The translations under genes and the position numbers were made by a program. A stretch of DNA of 64,000 bases from Bacillus marinisedimentorum. Its GTDB lineage: Bacteria > Bacillota > Bacilli > Bacillales > Bacillaceae_O. The notes under the pieces were generated by a model that was given only the letters and a program-made list of their open reading frames with translations, was not told the DNA's origin and ran no database searches. The stretch covers positions 62,001-126,000 of the forward strand of contig NZ_LWBL02000040.1 of NCBI RefSeq assembly GCF_001644195.2, written 5' to 3'. Shown here one piece after another: positions 24,301 to 32,733 of this stretch; positions within the stretch are counted from its first letter, which is position 1; each line of letters opens with the position of its first letter.

Positions 24301-25383
24301 TCACACTTTTACAGCTGCAACTTTCTGTGTCCAGCCGAATACGTCATGTTCTTTGCCGATCTGGATTCCGGTGATGGCGTCGTAAAGGCGCTGGGAAAGC
24401 TGGCCGATTTTTTCACTGTTGATGGTGATCGGGTTGTTTCTCCAGTTCAGCTGGCCTACAGGTGCGATGACCGCAGCTGTTCCGGCGCCGAATGCTTCTT
24501 CGAGTTCTCCGCGCGCGTGGGCTTCATATACTTCATCAATTGTGATCTTTGTTTCCCGGACCGTGATATTCCAATGCTTCAGCAGCTGAATGACGGAATC
24601 TCGGGTGACACCTTCCAAAATGCTTCCGTTCAGTTTCGGAGTTACCACTTCACCGTTTATTTTAAAGAACATGTTCATGCTGCCGACCTCTTCGACGAAC
24701 CGGTTTTCTTTGGCATCAAGCCAGAGGATTTGCGCATAGCCCCTTGCTTCCGCTTCTTCCTGTGCTTTAAGGCTTGCGGCATAGTTGCCGGATGTTTTGA
24801 CATGGCCGACACCGCCGGGTACCGCCCTGACATATTGTTCTTCAACATAAATTTTCACAGGGCTTAATTGATCCCCGTAATAGGCGCCGACCGGGGACAG
24901 GATGACAAGCAGCTTATACTGCTTTGCAGGCCGGACACCGAGAAAAGGCTCGGTGGCAAAAATGAACGGGCGGATGTACAGAGAGGTTCCTTCTCCGTCG
25001 GGAACCCACTCTTTGTCGGTTAAAATCAGCTGTTTGACCGCTTTCAGCAGAAACTCCTCATCGATAGCAGGGATGCACATGCGGCTGCAAGACTCATTGA
25101 ATCGTTTCATGTTTTTATCCGGCCGAAAGAGCTGGACTTCCCCATCCGGTGCCTTATATGCTTTCAACCCCTCAAAAATGGCCTGGCCGTAATGCAGGGC
25201 CATTGACGATGGATCGATGGTTAAAGGCTCATAAGGGACAATTCTGGCATCGTGCCATCCCAGGTCCGAATGGTAATCCATCACAAACATATGGTCAGTG
25301 AAATGCTTCCCGAATCCCAATGATTGCGTATCTGGTTTTTCCTTCAGGTGTTCCCTCTGATAAAACGTCACTTGTTCGCCCAC
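24301..25383 (-). CDS. ilvE: Branched-chain amino acid aminotransferase
   Basis: It has 360 residues, starting at GTG with GAGGGG eight bases upstream. GQAIFEGLKAYKAPDGEVQLFRPDKN, GVGHVKTSGNYAASLKA with the PLP lysine, and EEAFGAGTAAVIAPVG are the fold-type IV BCAT signatures. It transfers amino groups between glutamate and the keto acids of leucine, isoleucine and valine in the cytosol. A minus-strand promoter (TTGTCT, 17 bases, TATAAT) lies at 25462-25434. No T-box is visible in the short leader. It is a single-gene unit. Confidence 0.96.
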   Translation of the reverse strand: MGEQVTFYQREHLKEKPDTQSLGFGKHFTDHMFVMDYHSDLGWHDARIVPYEPLTIDPSSMALHYGQAIFEGLKAYKAPDGEVQLFRPDKNMKRFNESCSRMCIPAIDEEFLLKAVKQLILTDKEWVPDGEGTSLYIRPFIFATEPFLGVRPAKQYKLLVILSPVGAYYGDQLSPVKIYVEEQYVRAVPGGVGHVKTSGNYAASLKAQEEAEARGYAQILWLDAKENRFVEEVGSMNMFFKINGEVVTPKLNGSILEGVTRDSVIQLLKHWNITVRETKITIDEVYEAHARGELEEAFGAGTAAVIAPVGQLNWRNNPITINSEKIGQLSQRLYDAITGIQIGKEHDVFGWTQKVAAVKV

Positions 25384-25433
25384 ATTAATTACCCCTCTTC
25401 ATTCATGCTGATTTTCCAATTATAGATTTTCCC

Positions 25434-25462
25434 ATTATAATAAATATTCTGTAAAAAGACAA
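25434..25462 (-). promoter_or_regulatory. Promoter of ilvE
   Basis: TTGTCT and TATAAT are 17 bases apart on the minus strand, about 50 bases before the ilvE start. Confidence 0.75.
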
Positions 25463-25529
25463 TAGTTTGATTTTAATCCGTTTATATCTCGACGCGTTAA
25501 CACATTGCAGAATATGGTCTGTGTTTCTG

Positions 25530-25596
25530 TCGACAAAACCTGACAGGTGACAGGCACTCCGACATGGTCGACAAAACCCGACAAGTGACAGGCACC
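25530..25596 (-). repeat. Two tandem GGTGCCTGTCAC repeat units
   Basis: CGACAAAACCTGACAG-GTGACAGGCACT and CGACAAAACCCGACAA-GTGACAGGCACC lie 38 bases apart between ilvE and the next gene, the same unit length as at 14640-14711. Confidence 0.85.
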
Positions 25597-25633
25597 GCGA
25601 AAATGGGTAAACAATGAGCAGGTGGTGATTTTT

Positions 25634-26332
25634 ATGGAATTGCGTGATATTATTGCGGCAATTAAGAAGGACTTTCCGGGCAGGGCGGTTGATTTGTCGG
25701 AAAGTTTGGAGCTTCTGAATGAGACGGTCAGCGGGACGATGAATGAAGTGAACGATAAAATCAATGAAGCGTTCCTTAACCGAGATTTCGAGGCGAGGGA
25801 AGAGTATAACAAAGTTGCGATGGCTATTTATAAATATGAACAGCTGCTTCAGGGTGTGGCGGATGAGCTTGATGTGGATCGGGTGGAGATCCAGGCTCGA
25901 GAGGATATTTCAGGGTCAGAAGGCGGCAGCAAACGGAATGAGGAGGCATTTCTCGTCGACTCGAAGGTGGAGCATACGCTATATGAGGATTTCACCTATA
26001 AACGGCCTTCCGGTTTCAGGATAGGAGACAGTGAACGGATGGAAGTGAAGACCTGGAAGGAGATGCTTCATAAAATGATTGAGTTGCTGATTATGCAGGA
26101 CGAAGAAAAGGTTACGAGATTAATACGTATGGATAAAATGAATTGCAGGAAGAGAAGGTGCTTTTCGGAGAACAGTGCTGAACTGGTAAACCCTTTGCAG
26201 GTAAGCGATGGATTGTTTGTGGAAACGAATTTGAGCAGCAATGGGATAAGAAACATGATGGTAAAGCTATTGAAAGAATATGATTTGAATGTGGGTGATT
26301 TGAAGGTTTATTTTCGGGCGGATTATTCGTAG
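25634..26332 (+). CDS. Conserved hypothetical protein, 232 residues
   Basis: A GTG at 25622 is in frame, but the ATG at 25634 has GGTGGTG six bases upstream. The N-terminal 90 residues are helical and charged. The C-terminal 115 residues, from YEDFTYKRPSGFRIG through NKMNCRKRRCFSENSAEL-type sequence to DLKVYFRADYS, look like a compact independent domain that I have seen attached to other Firmicute proteins but cannot name. It is soluble, with no signal peptide. A terminator hairpin follows directly. Confidence 0.7.
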   Translation: MELRDIIAAIKKDFPGRAVDLSESLELLNETVSGTMNEVNDKINEAFLNRDFEAREEYNKVAMAIYKYEQLLQGVADELDVDRVEIQAREDISGSEGGSKRNEEAFLVDSKVEHTLYEDFTYKRPSGFRIGDSERMEVKTWKEMLHKMIELLIMQDEEKVTRLIRMDKMNCRKRRCFSENSAELVNPLQVSDGLFVETNLSSNGIRNMMVKLLKEYDLNVGDLKVYFRADYS

Positions 26333-26334
26333 CG

Positions 26335-26378
26335 GGTGCCTGACCCCCGGCACTTTAAAGCGCCGGGGGTCAGGCACC
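26335..26378. terminator. Bidirectional TGCCTGACCCCC terminator
   Basis: GGTGCCTGACCCCCGGC pairs exactly with GCCGGGGGTCAGGCACC between convergent genes. Confidence 0.8.
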
Positions 26379-26384
26379 GCTTCA

Positions 26385-26996
26385 TTATTTCCTGGACAGG
26401 CCGTTCTTCAAAAATTCGATCAAATGGTTAGCTGCAGTTTCAAAATCGTCAACTTTGCTGATTGAAGCGACATCCTGAATATGGGTGAATAAATAGGTCA
26501 TGATCCGTTTTGTGAACTCTTTGGGAAGGTCTTCCCGCAGTTCATTTTTTTCATATGCGTTTTCAATCAGGTCATGCAAATAATCATTCGCCTGGAAATC
26601 CATTGTTTTGATGACTTTTTGGTAAATGTCCGAGTCGTGGTCTTTGATGAAGCTCTGGGAGAACTTGTTGATGTATGGATTGTGCCGGGCGAATTCCAGT
26701 CCTGTTTTTGAAAGGATATGGAATAGTGAAAAGATATCTTTATTTTCAAAATCGGCCGGATCGATATGGGCCGCAAAGAACTTCTTTTTTTCTTCCGCCA
26801 GCATTTTTACCAGAAATATATATAATCCTTCCTTATTTTTAAAATGATAATAGAAGGAGCCTTTGCTGATGCCGGCTTCTCTTAAAATGGTGTTCAGTGA
26901 TGCGCTTTCATATCCTTTATCTCCAAACTCGTTAATGGCGGCATCAATGACCTCTTGTTTTTTCTCAAAATCTTTTTCTTCGTTCAACACGTTCAC
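26385..26996 (-). CDS. TetR/AcrR-family repressor of the ABC exporter operon
   Basis: It has 203 residues. The N-terminal helix-turn-helix is clear: VIDAAINEFGDKGYESASLNTILREAGISKGSFYYHFKNKEGLY. The ligand domain follows. It lies 75 bases after the second permease gene in the same direction and has no obvious promoter of its own, so it is probably the last gene of the operon. The duplicated operator at 29409-29438, on the operon promoter, is the likely target, giving autoregulation. Confidence 0.92.
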   Translation of the reverse strand: MNVLNEEKDFEKKQEVIDAAINEFGDKGYESASLNTILREAGISKGSFYYHFKNKEGLYIFLVKMLAEEKKKFFAAHIDPADFENKDIFSLFHILSKTGLEFARHNPYINKFSQSFIKDHDSDIYQKVIKTMDFQANDYLHDLIENAYEKNELREDLPKEFTKRIMTYLFTHIQDVASISKVDDFETAANHLIEFLKNGLSRK

Positions 26997-27070
26997 CCCG
27001 GTTGCTTCCTAAACGGTTATTTTCCTTGAATTATACAGGTTTTGAAAGGTCAACCACAAAGATAGGGACC

Positions 27071-27793
27071 TCATCCATACGCCCTGCGCAAAAATAAACG
27101 GTACACAACGATATTCAAGAGAATAACGTAGATAAGCCCGATCATGAAATATTGAGTGTATGTCATCAGCAGGACACCTTCGCCATGAATGATGCTGCTG
27201 ATCATTTTCGCCGGCCAGAATCCCGGTGCGAATGCAAAGAACAGTTCTTTTTTATCTAAGAAAAACAGCGCAATTATTGGAAAGGCGAGGATGGCCCCGC
27301 TTCCCTTCATGACAGCGAAACCCTCGATTTTATTTTGTGCGAGTGCATTTATGAGCAGGCCAGTCATCGGAGCTCCCAGCGCTGCAACAAAGGAAATCAG
27401 CAGGACATCTGCTGTTTGCAAGTTTCCGATGTCTGAAAACAACATGACATACACCGTCGCAATATAGGTGAGCAAAAAAACGATCACCATCCTGAAAGAC
27501 AGAAACTGATGAACACTGAGCGGCGTCACCCTGATGGCCGTAAGAAGGTGATCATCCCGGTCTTCAAGGATGGAAAAACCGACTAAGGCGCCGTAAACTT
27601 GCGGTGTCAACAGGGTAAGGACAACAATGATCAAGTCAGCATAGTGTTCAATGGAAAAGTTGCTGACATCTGCTATCCAGGGCAGCAGGTACCTGCCGAT
27701 CAAGCCAAACAGGATAGGATAAAACAGCATGAACTTCATCAACGGATCGCGAAGCCATTTTTTCACTTCACTGTTTACAAAGGCTGAATACAT
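27071..27793 (-). CDS. ABC-2 type transporter permease
   Basis: The ATG at 27793 is one base beyond the stop of the preceding permease gene, and AAGGAAAG lies within that gene's end. The product has 240 residues and six hydrophobic segments, with ILEDRDDHLLTAIRVTPLS in the first cytosolic loop, typical of ABC-2 permeases of the drug/daunorubicin type. It probably forms a heterodimeric exporter with the permease encoded upstream and the ATPase at 28513. The substrate is unknown. Confidence 0.88.
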   Translation of the reverse strand: MYSAFVNSEVKKWLRDPLMKFMLFYPILFGLIGRYLLPWIADVSNFSIEHYADLIIVVLTLLTPQVYGALVGFSILEDRDDHLLTAIRVTPLSVHQFLSFRMVIVFLLTYIATVYVMLFSDIGNLQTADVLLISFVAALGAPMTGLLINALAQNKIEGFAVMKGSGAILAFPIIALFFLDKKELFFAFAPGFWPAKMISSIIHGEGVLLMTYTQYFMIGLIYVILLNIVVYRLFLRRAYG

Positions 27794-27794
27794 A

Positions 27795-28520
27795 TTAAAC
27801 ACCACTTTCCTTCATGGCGAATTCGTCAAATTTTTTCGTGACAATAGTGAATAAAAGCACGCTTGCAGCAAGTAAATAGCCGGCGGAAAGCCAGAGTTCC
27901 CAGCTTTCGATTCCGGTGGTGCCGGCTTCAAGCAGAAGCATCGCAGGCTTGGTCGGAATCACGTAAAGGATATTTTTAATGACATCGCTCGTGATGACAC
28001 CAAGCTGTTCAAACAGGACAGGCAGCATCATGACAAGCGTGTATTTCACCATGCCAACCAACAGATCGGTAAAATCCCTTGAATGATAAGTGAGCCAGAC
28101 GCCGATAAGTGAATGGAATAATGCAATCAAGGACACAGCTCCGATCAGTCCCGGCAGGTTGACATCAATTTTTTTGAAAATTACTGCGTATCCATAGAGA
28201 AGCAGCAGTGTCAGCACGTTGGACAAAATATTGGCAAGACTCTTGGCTGCCAGGTATTCGACCTTATGAATCGGGGCGACCAGAAATGTTTTAATGACAC
28301 CTTCCTGTTTTTCAAAAAACATCGTCACCCCGATCATGACCATCGACATAGCGGTGGCGTCAAGAAACACGAGCAGCGGGAAGATGTGAGAAACGTCTTC
28401 AATGGAGCTGAAAGCAAGAACACCGATCCATAGGAGGCTTGCAACAAAACTGGCGGCGAGGATATTATATTTTTTCATGCGATGCAATTCGCCAACAAAT
28501 AAAACGAACGTATTATTCAT
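27795..28520 (-). CDS. ABC-2 type transporter permease
   Basis: The ATG at 28520 overlaps the end of the ATPase gene by eight bases, so translation is coupled. The product has 241 residues and six hydrophobic segments; FFEKQEGVIKTFLVAPIHKVEYLAAKS is the coupling-loop pattern of ABC-2 permeases. It pairs with the neighbouring permease. An extension to a TTG at 28529 is possible but less well placed. Confidence 0.88.
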   Translation of the reverse strand: MNNTFVLFVGELHRMKKYNILAASFVASLLWIGVLAFSSIEDVSHIFPLLVFLDATAMSMVMIGVTMFFEKQEGVIKTFLVAPIHKVEYLAAKSLANILSNVLTLLLLYGYAVIFKKIDVNLPGLIGAVSLIALFHSLIGVWLTYHSRDFTDLLVGMVKYTLVMMLPVLFEQLGVITSDVIKNILYVIPTKPAMLLLEAGTTGIESWELWLSAGYLLAASVLLFTIVTKKFDEFAMKESGV

Positions 28521-29370
28521 CTTTACCAACCCCTGTCACTTCAATGAAAATATCATCAAGCGTCGTTTCTTTGCTGTGGAGGGTTATGATTTTTTTGGTG
28601 GTCAGGATGTTGAAAAATTCTTTGTTTTCTCCCAGATGATCAAGTTCGAATGATGATTTTGTGACTGAGCCATCATCGGCTTCGAATTCCACTTCGACAA
28701 GACGCTGGCCATACTTCAACTTAAGATTCTTAGGCGAGTCAATTTCGGCAATCCGGCCGTCTGCCATGAAGGCGACGCGGTCGCATAATTCATCGACATC
28801 ATTCATTAAATGGGTCGTCAGCAAGACGGTGCCGCCGCTATTTTTGAAATCTTTGATCATATTCTTGATGATTCTGGCATTTTTCGGGTCAAGTCCATTA
28901 GTAGGCTCATCCAGAAACAAGATTTTAGGTTCATTCAATAAAGCTCTTACAAAATTCAGCCGCACTTTCATTCCCTTGGAATATTCGTTCACTTTTTTAT
29001 CCCTGTGTTCGAACAGGCCCACTTGTTTCAACAATTCATCCGTGTTTGCTTGTGTTTTATAGAGTTTCTTGAAAAAGTTGATGTTTTCGGCCGCTGTCAG
29101 TTTCGAAAAGTGGACCGGCATTTCAAAGCCGACGCCGATCTCCTGATAAAATTCTTTTCCGTATGATTTCAAATTCTTTCCCTGATAAAGAACGGTTCCT
29201 TCATAATCCTCCAGTAATTTGGTCAAAATCTTCTGTGTGGTGCTTTTACCGACACCACTGGGTCCGAGCAAGCCGAAAATTTCCCCTTCCTTCATTGCAA
29301 AGTTGACGTCTTTGATGGTTTTTTCTTTGTTTTTCGGATACTGAAATTGCAGGCCGTTAATTGTAAACAT
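28513..29370 (-). CDS. ABC transporter ATP-binding protein
   Basis: AGGAGGGG seven bases before the ATG at 29370 fixes the start (285 residues); the frame is open to 29403. Walker A is GLLGPSGVGKST, the signature is EYSKGMKVRLNF (a degenerate LSGGQ), Walker B is ILFLDEPTNGLD, and the H-loop is LTTHLMNDVDEL. This is the cytosolic engine of the exporter, first in the operon behind a TetR operator. Confidence 0.93.
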   Translation of the reverse strand: MFTINGLQFQYPKNKEKTIKDVNFAMKEGEIFGLLGPSGVGKSTTQKILTKLLEDYEGTVLYQGKNLKSYGKEFYQEIGVGFEMPVHFSKLTAAENINFFKKLYKTQANTDELLKQVGLFEHRDKKVNEYSKGMKVRLNFVRALLNEPKILFLDEPTNGLDPKNARIIKNMIKDFKNSGGTVLLTTHLMNDVDELCDRVAFMADGRIAEIDSPKNLKLKYGQRLVEVEFEADDGSVTKSSFELDHLGENKEFFNILTTKKIITLHSKETTLDDIFIEVTGVGKDE

Positions 29371-29408
29371 ACGAGGGCCCCTCCTTCTTGAATCTTCAGA
29401 CATAACCC

Positions 29409-29438
29409 TAGACCAATCAGTCTAGACTAGTTGGTCTA
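29409..29438 (-). promoter_or_regulatory. Double TetR operator of the ABC exporter operon
   Basis: Two overlapping palindromes, TAGACC-AATC-AGTCTA and TAGACT-AGTT-GGTCTA, share a central TCTAGA. They lie directly downstream of the -10 box, where a bound repressor would block initiation. The overall 30 bases are also one inverted repeat with TAGACCAA/TTGGTCTA ends. Confidence 0.8.
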
Positions 29439-29467
29439 ATTATATAATGGAGAAGGGAAGAAATCAA
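29439..29467 (-). promoter_or_regulatory. Promoter of the ABC exporter operon
   Basis: TTGATT and TATAAT are 17 bases apart on the minus strand, next to the double operator. Confidence 0.85.
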
Positions 29468-29561
29468 TGTTCATTCTGTGAACAGTGTGCCTGACCTCCG
29501 ATACGGTAAAGTGTTAATATAGTGAATAACAGGCACTTTGAAACAGAAGGGGACGGATAAA

Positions 29562-29795
29562 ATGGCAAATCAGAAAATGATGGATAAATTGATTGAAATC
29601 GTCGAGAACCAGCTGAACACTGAGGATCCTAAATGTACGAAGGAAACATACGACAGGCTGATGCAGATGGGTTATACCAAAGAGCGAGCCAAGAAAATGA
29701 TTGCAGCGGTTTTGGTGGAAGAGATGAGCAGCCTCATGAAGAATCAGGAGCCTTTCAATGAACAGCGTTACGGAGAAAAGCTGGCGGAGCTCTGA
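29562..29795 (+). CDS. Small helical conserved protein, 77 residues
   Basis: The ATG at 29562 follows GGGGACGG; the frame is open from 29538. The product is helical and amphipathic (MIAAVLVEEMSSLMKNQEPF), with one cysteine and no membrane segment. The pattern of KETYDRLMQMGYTKERAKKM is shared with small uncharacterised Bacillus proteins. Function is unknown. Single-gene unit. Confidence 0.75.
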   Translation: MANQKMMDKLIEIVENQLNTEDPKCTKETYDRLMQMGYTKERAKKMIAAVLVEEMSSLMKNQEPFNEQRYGEKLAEL

Positions 29796-30021
29796 TCGTG
29801 TGGACTGGTCCCAACCAATGTCCAATACGGGGAAATGGAGGGCTCCGGAACTTTTTTACAGAATAAATTTGCTTTCTGCCTCCGTATCTGTTATTGTTAG
29901 TAAGACTTATTTTTGTTCAGTCTGTTAGGCAACATAAGATTTAAACGTTTCGCCTTAGATAACTTATTGAGCATCAATAGTAATAAAACGTGGACATCGT
30001 ATCCACACAGGAGGAAACAAC

Positions 30022-30222
30022 ATGCAAGAAGGTACAGTAAAATGGTTCAACGCAGAAAAAGGTTTCGGTTTCATCGAGGTTGAAGGCGGAGAAGACGTAT
30101 TCGTTCATTTCTCAGCTATCCAGGGCGAAGGGTTTAAAACTTTGGATGAAGGCCAAAAAGTAACATTCGAGACTGAACAAGGCCAGCGCGGACCCCAAGC
30201 TACAAACGTAAACAAATTCTAA
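30022..30222 (+). CDS. csp: Cold-shock protein (CspA/CspB family)
   Basis: It has 66 residues, with CACAGGAGGAAACAAC before the [19 protein letters not shown] is the RNP1 strand and VFVHFSAI the RNP2 strand. This is a full-length single-domain RNA/ssDNA chaperone. A long AT-rich leader of over 100 bases (about 29890-30021) precedes it, as in other csp genes whose leaders are temperature-sensitive. A terminator follows at once. Confidence 0.97.
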   Translation: MQEGTVKWFNAEKGFGFIEVEGGEDVFVHFSAIQGEGFKTLDEGQKVTFETEQGQRGPQATNVNKF

Positions 30223-30229
30223 TTGTGAA

Positions 30230-30259
30230 AAAGGACTCTATTGCAGAGTCCTTTTTTTT
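30230..30259 (+). terminator. Terminator of csp
   Basis: AAAGGACTCT pairs with AGAGTCCTTT, followed by more T. Confidence 0.92.
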
Positions 30260-30320
30260 ATTGTTAAGGAAATTATAAAATTTTTGCGTTGTTGATAAAA
30301 AGCGGGAAGGGGGTCATCCG

Positions 30321-30440
30321 GCTCCAGGCGCCAGCGGCTATCGTCATAAGCGGTGATCCCCTTCGGAAGGAAAGCGCACCTTTCTGCGGGTACTCCCGCT
30401 TATGCTTACGCCGCTAAGCGGGCGCCTTGCGCTTTTGTTC
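30321..30440. repeat. GC-rich palindromic dispersed repeat of Bacillaceae type
   Basis: The segment opens with GCTCCAGGCGCCAGCGGCTA and closes with CCGCTAAGCGGGCGCCTTGC. It contains CATAAGCG/CGCTTATG arms and CTTCGGAAGG and GCGCACCTTTCTGCGGGT blocks. This pattern recurs in intergenic regions of many Bacillaceae genomes (my recollection). It sits head to tail with repeat copy B. Confidence 0.7.
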
Positions 30441-30568
30441 CCATATAGGAAAGTATAAATTGTCAGCAAGGGAGTATTTCCGCGCAGTGGCCAATTTTAA
30501 GATTATAGATAAGGGCAACTACGCCTCTGTCTTCGCCTAAAGGCTCGCCATCAGCGAGTTTTTTTTAT
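30441..30568 (+). repeat. Dispersed repeat of about 128 nt, copy B
   Basis: Copy B is the least degenerate of three. It ends in a GCCTCTGTCTTCGCCTAAAGGC hairpin-prone segment and a CTCGC-CATCA-GCGAG stem followed by eight T, so it could be the end of a transcript or a small RNA. Confidence 0.8.
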
Positions 30569-30687
30569 GGCTTTAAAGGACATGCCTCCTTTTAAAAGCT
30601 GCTATGTATGTTTTTCCAGGTTTCCCATAAAATAAGATGGTTCATTACGACTTCTTTAGAAGAACGTTGTACAGAGGAGGTAAGTGG

Positions 30688-32613
30688 ATGAAGATATCCG
30701 AACTGTTATCGGCCGAGACGATTAAGCTTGAGCTTGAGGCGGATAACAAGAGTGGGGTAATCGACGAGCTTGCCGGGGTGCTGGATAAGTCAGGCATGCT
30801 CACGAACCCGGAAGCATTCGTAGAGGCAATTTGGGAACGGGAAAAAGAGAGTACGACAGGAATAGGTGAAGGCATTGCCATTCCACATGCGAAAACGGCC
30901 GCTGTGAAAAAGCCTGCCATAGCGTTCGGGCGGTCCAGGGAGGGTGTCGATTTTGATTCCCTGGATCGCAAGCCAGCACGGTTGTTTTTCATGATAGCAG
31001 CTGCTGAAGGGGCAAACAGGGACCACCTGGAGGCGCTGTCACGGCTTTCGAAAATGCTTCTGGATGATACTTTCAAAGAAGCTTTAATGAAAGCTGTAAC
31101 TCCCGAAGAGGTTTTGAAGGCGATTGATTTATGGGAGGATGCCCGAACGGAACAGGATAGGGAAAAAGGCAGACAGGCAGACAATGACGGTTCAGAAACC
31201 GGACAAGCCGGGCGGAAGCTCAAGCTGCTTGCCGTCACATCATGCCCGAACGGCATCGCGCACACCTATATGGCTGCAGAGAATCTGGAAAAAGCAGCGG
31301 AACAGATGAATGTGGAAATGAAAGTAGAGACACAGGGGTCAATTGGCGTGGAAAATGAATTGACCCCTGAAGATATCAAGGAAGCCGACGGTATCATCAT
31401 TGCAGCGGACAAAGCAGTCGACAAATCGAGATTCGCCGGCATAAAGCTGGTTGAAACAGGCGTGCAGGACGGCATAAACAAGCCTGAAGAGCTTATCAGG
31501 AGATTCGAAGAGGGTGATGTCAGTGAGTACGAAGGAGTGAAGTCGGCCGGAGAGCTGAAGGAAGAAAGAAAGCAAGGGCAAAATCCGGTATACCGCCACT
31601 TGATGAACGGTGTTTCCTATATGATTCCATTCGTTGTGGTCGGTGGGCTGCTGATTGCGCTGTCACTGGCGATCGGCGGAGAACCTACTCCGGAAGGCCT
31701 GCAAATTCCGGAAGGATCCTTTTGGAATAAAGTCCTGGCGGTTGGCGGAGCTTCGTTTTCATTCATGGTGCCGATCTTGGCCGGGTTCATCTCGATGAGT
31801 ATCGCGGACCGGCCTGGTCTTGCGCCGGGGATAGTCGGCGGTCATATTGCCGCAAACGGAAGCTTCTATGACAGTGAGGCAGGGGCCGGATTCCTTGGCG
31901 GAATTGTAGCAGGTTTCATTGCCGGATATGTGGCGAGATGGATTAAGAGGTGGAAAGTACCTAAAATGATTGCCCCGATTATGCCGATTCTGATTATTCC
32001 ACTACTGGCATCCATCATTGTCGCGGCTGTCTTTATTTTTATAATAGGTACTCCGATTGCTGCCGTGTTCTCCGGGCTGACTGATTGGCTGGAAGGAATG
32101 CAGGGGGCAAGCAGCATCGTGCTGGCCTTGATTCTTGGAGCTATGATCGCTTTTGATATGGGCGGACCGGTCAACAAAGTGGCCTTCTTGTTTGGGGCTG
32201 CCATGATTGCGGAAGGGAACCCGAATATTATGGGTCCGATTGCAGTAGCCATTTGTGTACCGCCAATCGGAATGGGTGTTGCTACTTTGCTTAACAGGCG
32301 GAAGTATGAAAAGGCGGAGCAGGATGCCGGCAAAGCCGCCATTGCGATGGGGCTTGTCGGGATTACAGAAGGTGCAATCCCGTTTGCCGCTAAAGATCCG
32401 TTAAGGGTTATCCCGAGCATAATGATCGGGTCCATGGTCGGTGCGGTCATCGCCATGATGAGCGGGGTGACAGACCACGTTCCGCACGGTGGGCCTGTTG
32501 TCGCGGTCTTCCGGGCTGTGGAAAATGTCCCGATGTTTTTTGTAGCTATTATAGCCGGTGTCATCGTGACAGCGCTTCTGGTCAACGTGCTAAAAAAACC
32601 TATTGACGAATAG
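30688..32613 (+). CDS. fruA: PTS fructose-type transporter, IIABC fusion
   Basis: The ATG at 30688 follows CAGAGGAGG; the frame is open from 30637. The domain order is EIIA (residues 1-150; IAIPHAKT with H67), EIIB (about 178-275; VTSCPNGIAHTYMA with C186) and EIIC (about 295-640; nine or so membrane segments with DMGGPVNKVAF). It takes up and phosphorylates fructose or a related sugar using phosphate from HPr. It is a single gene with no fruR or fruK beside it, unlike the usual operon, so its sugar is not certain. Confidence 0.92.
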   Translation: MKISELLSAETIKLELEADNKSGVIDELAGVLDKSGMLTNPEAFVEAIWEREKESTTGIGEGIAIPHAKTAAVKKPAIAFGRSREGVDFDSLDRKPARLFFMIAAAEGANRDHLEALSRLSKMLLDDTFKEALMKAVTPEEVLKAIDLWEDARTEQDREKGRQADNDGSETGQAGRKLKLLAVTSCPNGIAHTYMAAENLEKAAEQMNVEMKVETQGSIGVENELTPEDIKEADGIIIAADKAVDKSRFAGIKLVETGVQDGINKPEELIRRFEEGDVSEYEGVKSAGELKEERKQGQNPVYRHLMNGVSYMIPFVVVGGLLIALSLAIGGEPTPEGLQIPEGSFWNKVLAVGGASFSFMVPILAGFISMSIADRPGLAPGIVGGHIAANGSFYDSEAGAGFLGGIVAGFIAGYVARWIKRWKVPKMIAPIMPILIIPLLASIIVAAVFIFIIGTPIAAVFSGLTDWLEGMQGASSIVLALILGAMIAFDMGGPVNKVAFLFGAAMIAEGNPNIMGPIAVAICVPPIGMGVATLLNRRKYEKAEQDAGKAAIAMGLVGITEGAIPFAAKDPLRVIPSIMIGSMVGAVIAMMSGVTDHVPHGGPVVAVFRAVENVPMFFVAIIAGVIVTALLVNVLKKPIDE

Positions 32614-32638
32614 ATGGCGGGAGATGAAAAAATGACAG

Positions 32639-32650
32639 GTGACAGGCACC
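32639..32650 (-). repeat. GGTGCCTGTCAC repeat copy
   Basis: GACAGGTGACAGGCACCTGTC, 26 bases after fruA; both flanks carry GACAG/CTGTC so it is itself palindromic. Confidence 0.75.
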
Positions 32651-32668
32651 TGTCGAAATTTGCGCAAA

Positions 32669-32696
32669 CAAAAAGCCCGGCTTCCCGGGCTTTTTG
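32669..32696 (+). terminator. Terminator of fruA-like gene
   Basis: AAAAAGCCCGG pairs with CCGGGCTTTTT. Confidence 0.9.
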
Positions 32697-32720
32697 TTAT
32701 GGTTTGACATATATCGACGA

Positions 32721-32732
32721 GTGACAGGCACC
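32721..32732 (-). repeat. GGTGCCTGTCAC repeat copy
   Basis: CGACGAGTGACAGGCACC ends two bases before the stop of the minus-strand TetR gene. Confidence 0.75.
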
Positions 32733-32733
32733 G

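Noticed and set aside
25384-25433. T-box leader for ilvE
   Set aside because: The distance from promoter to start is only about 50 bases and contains no T-box sequence.
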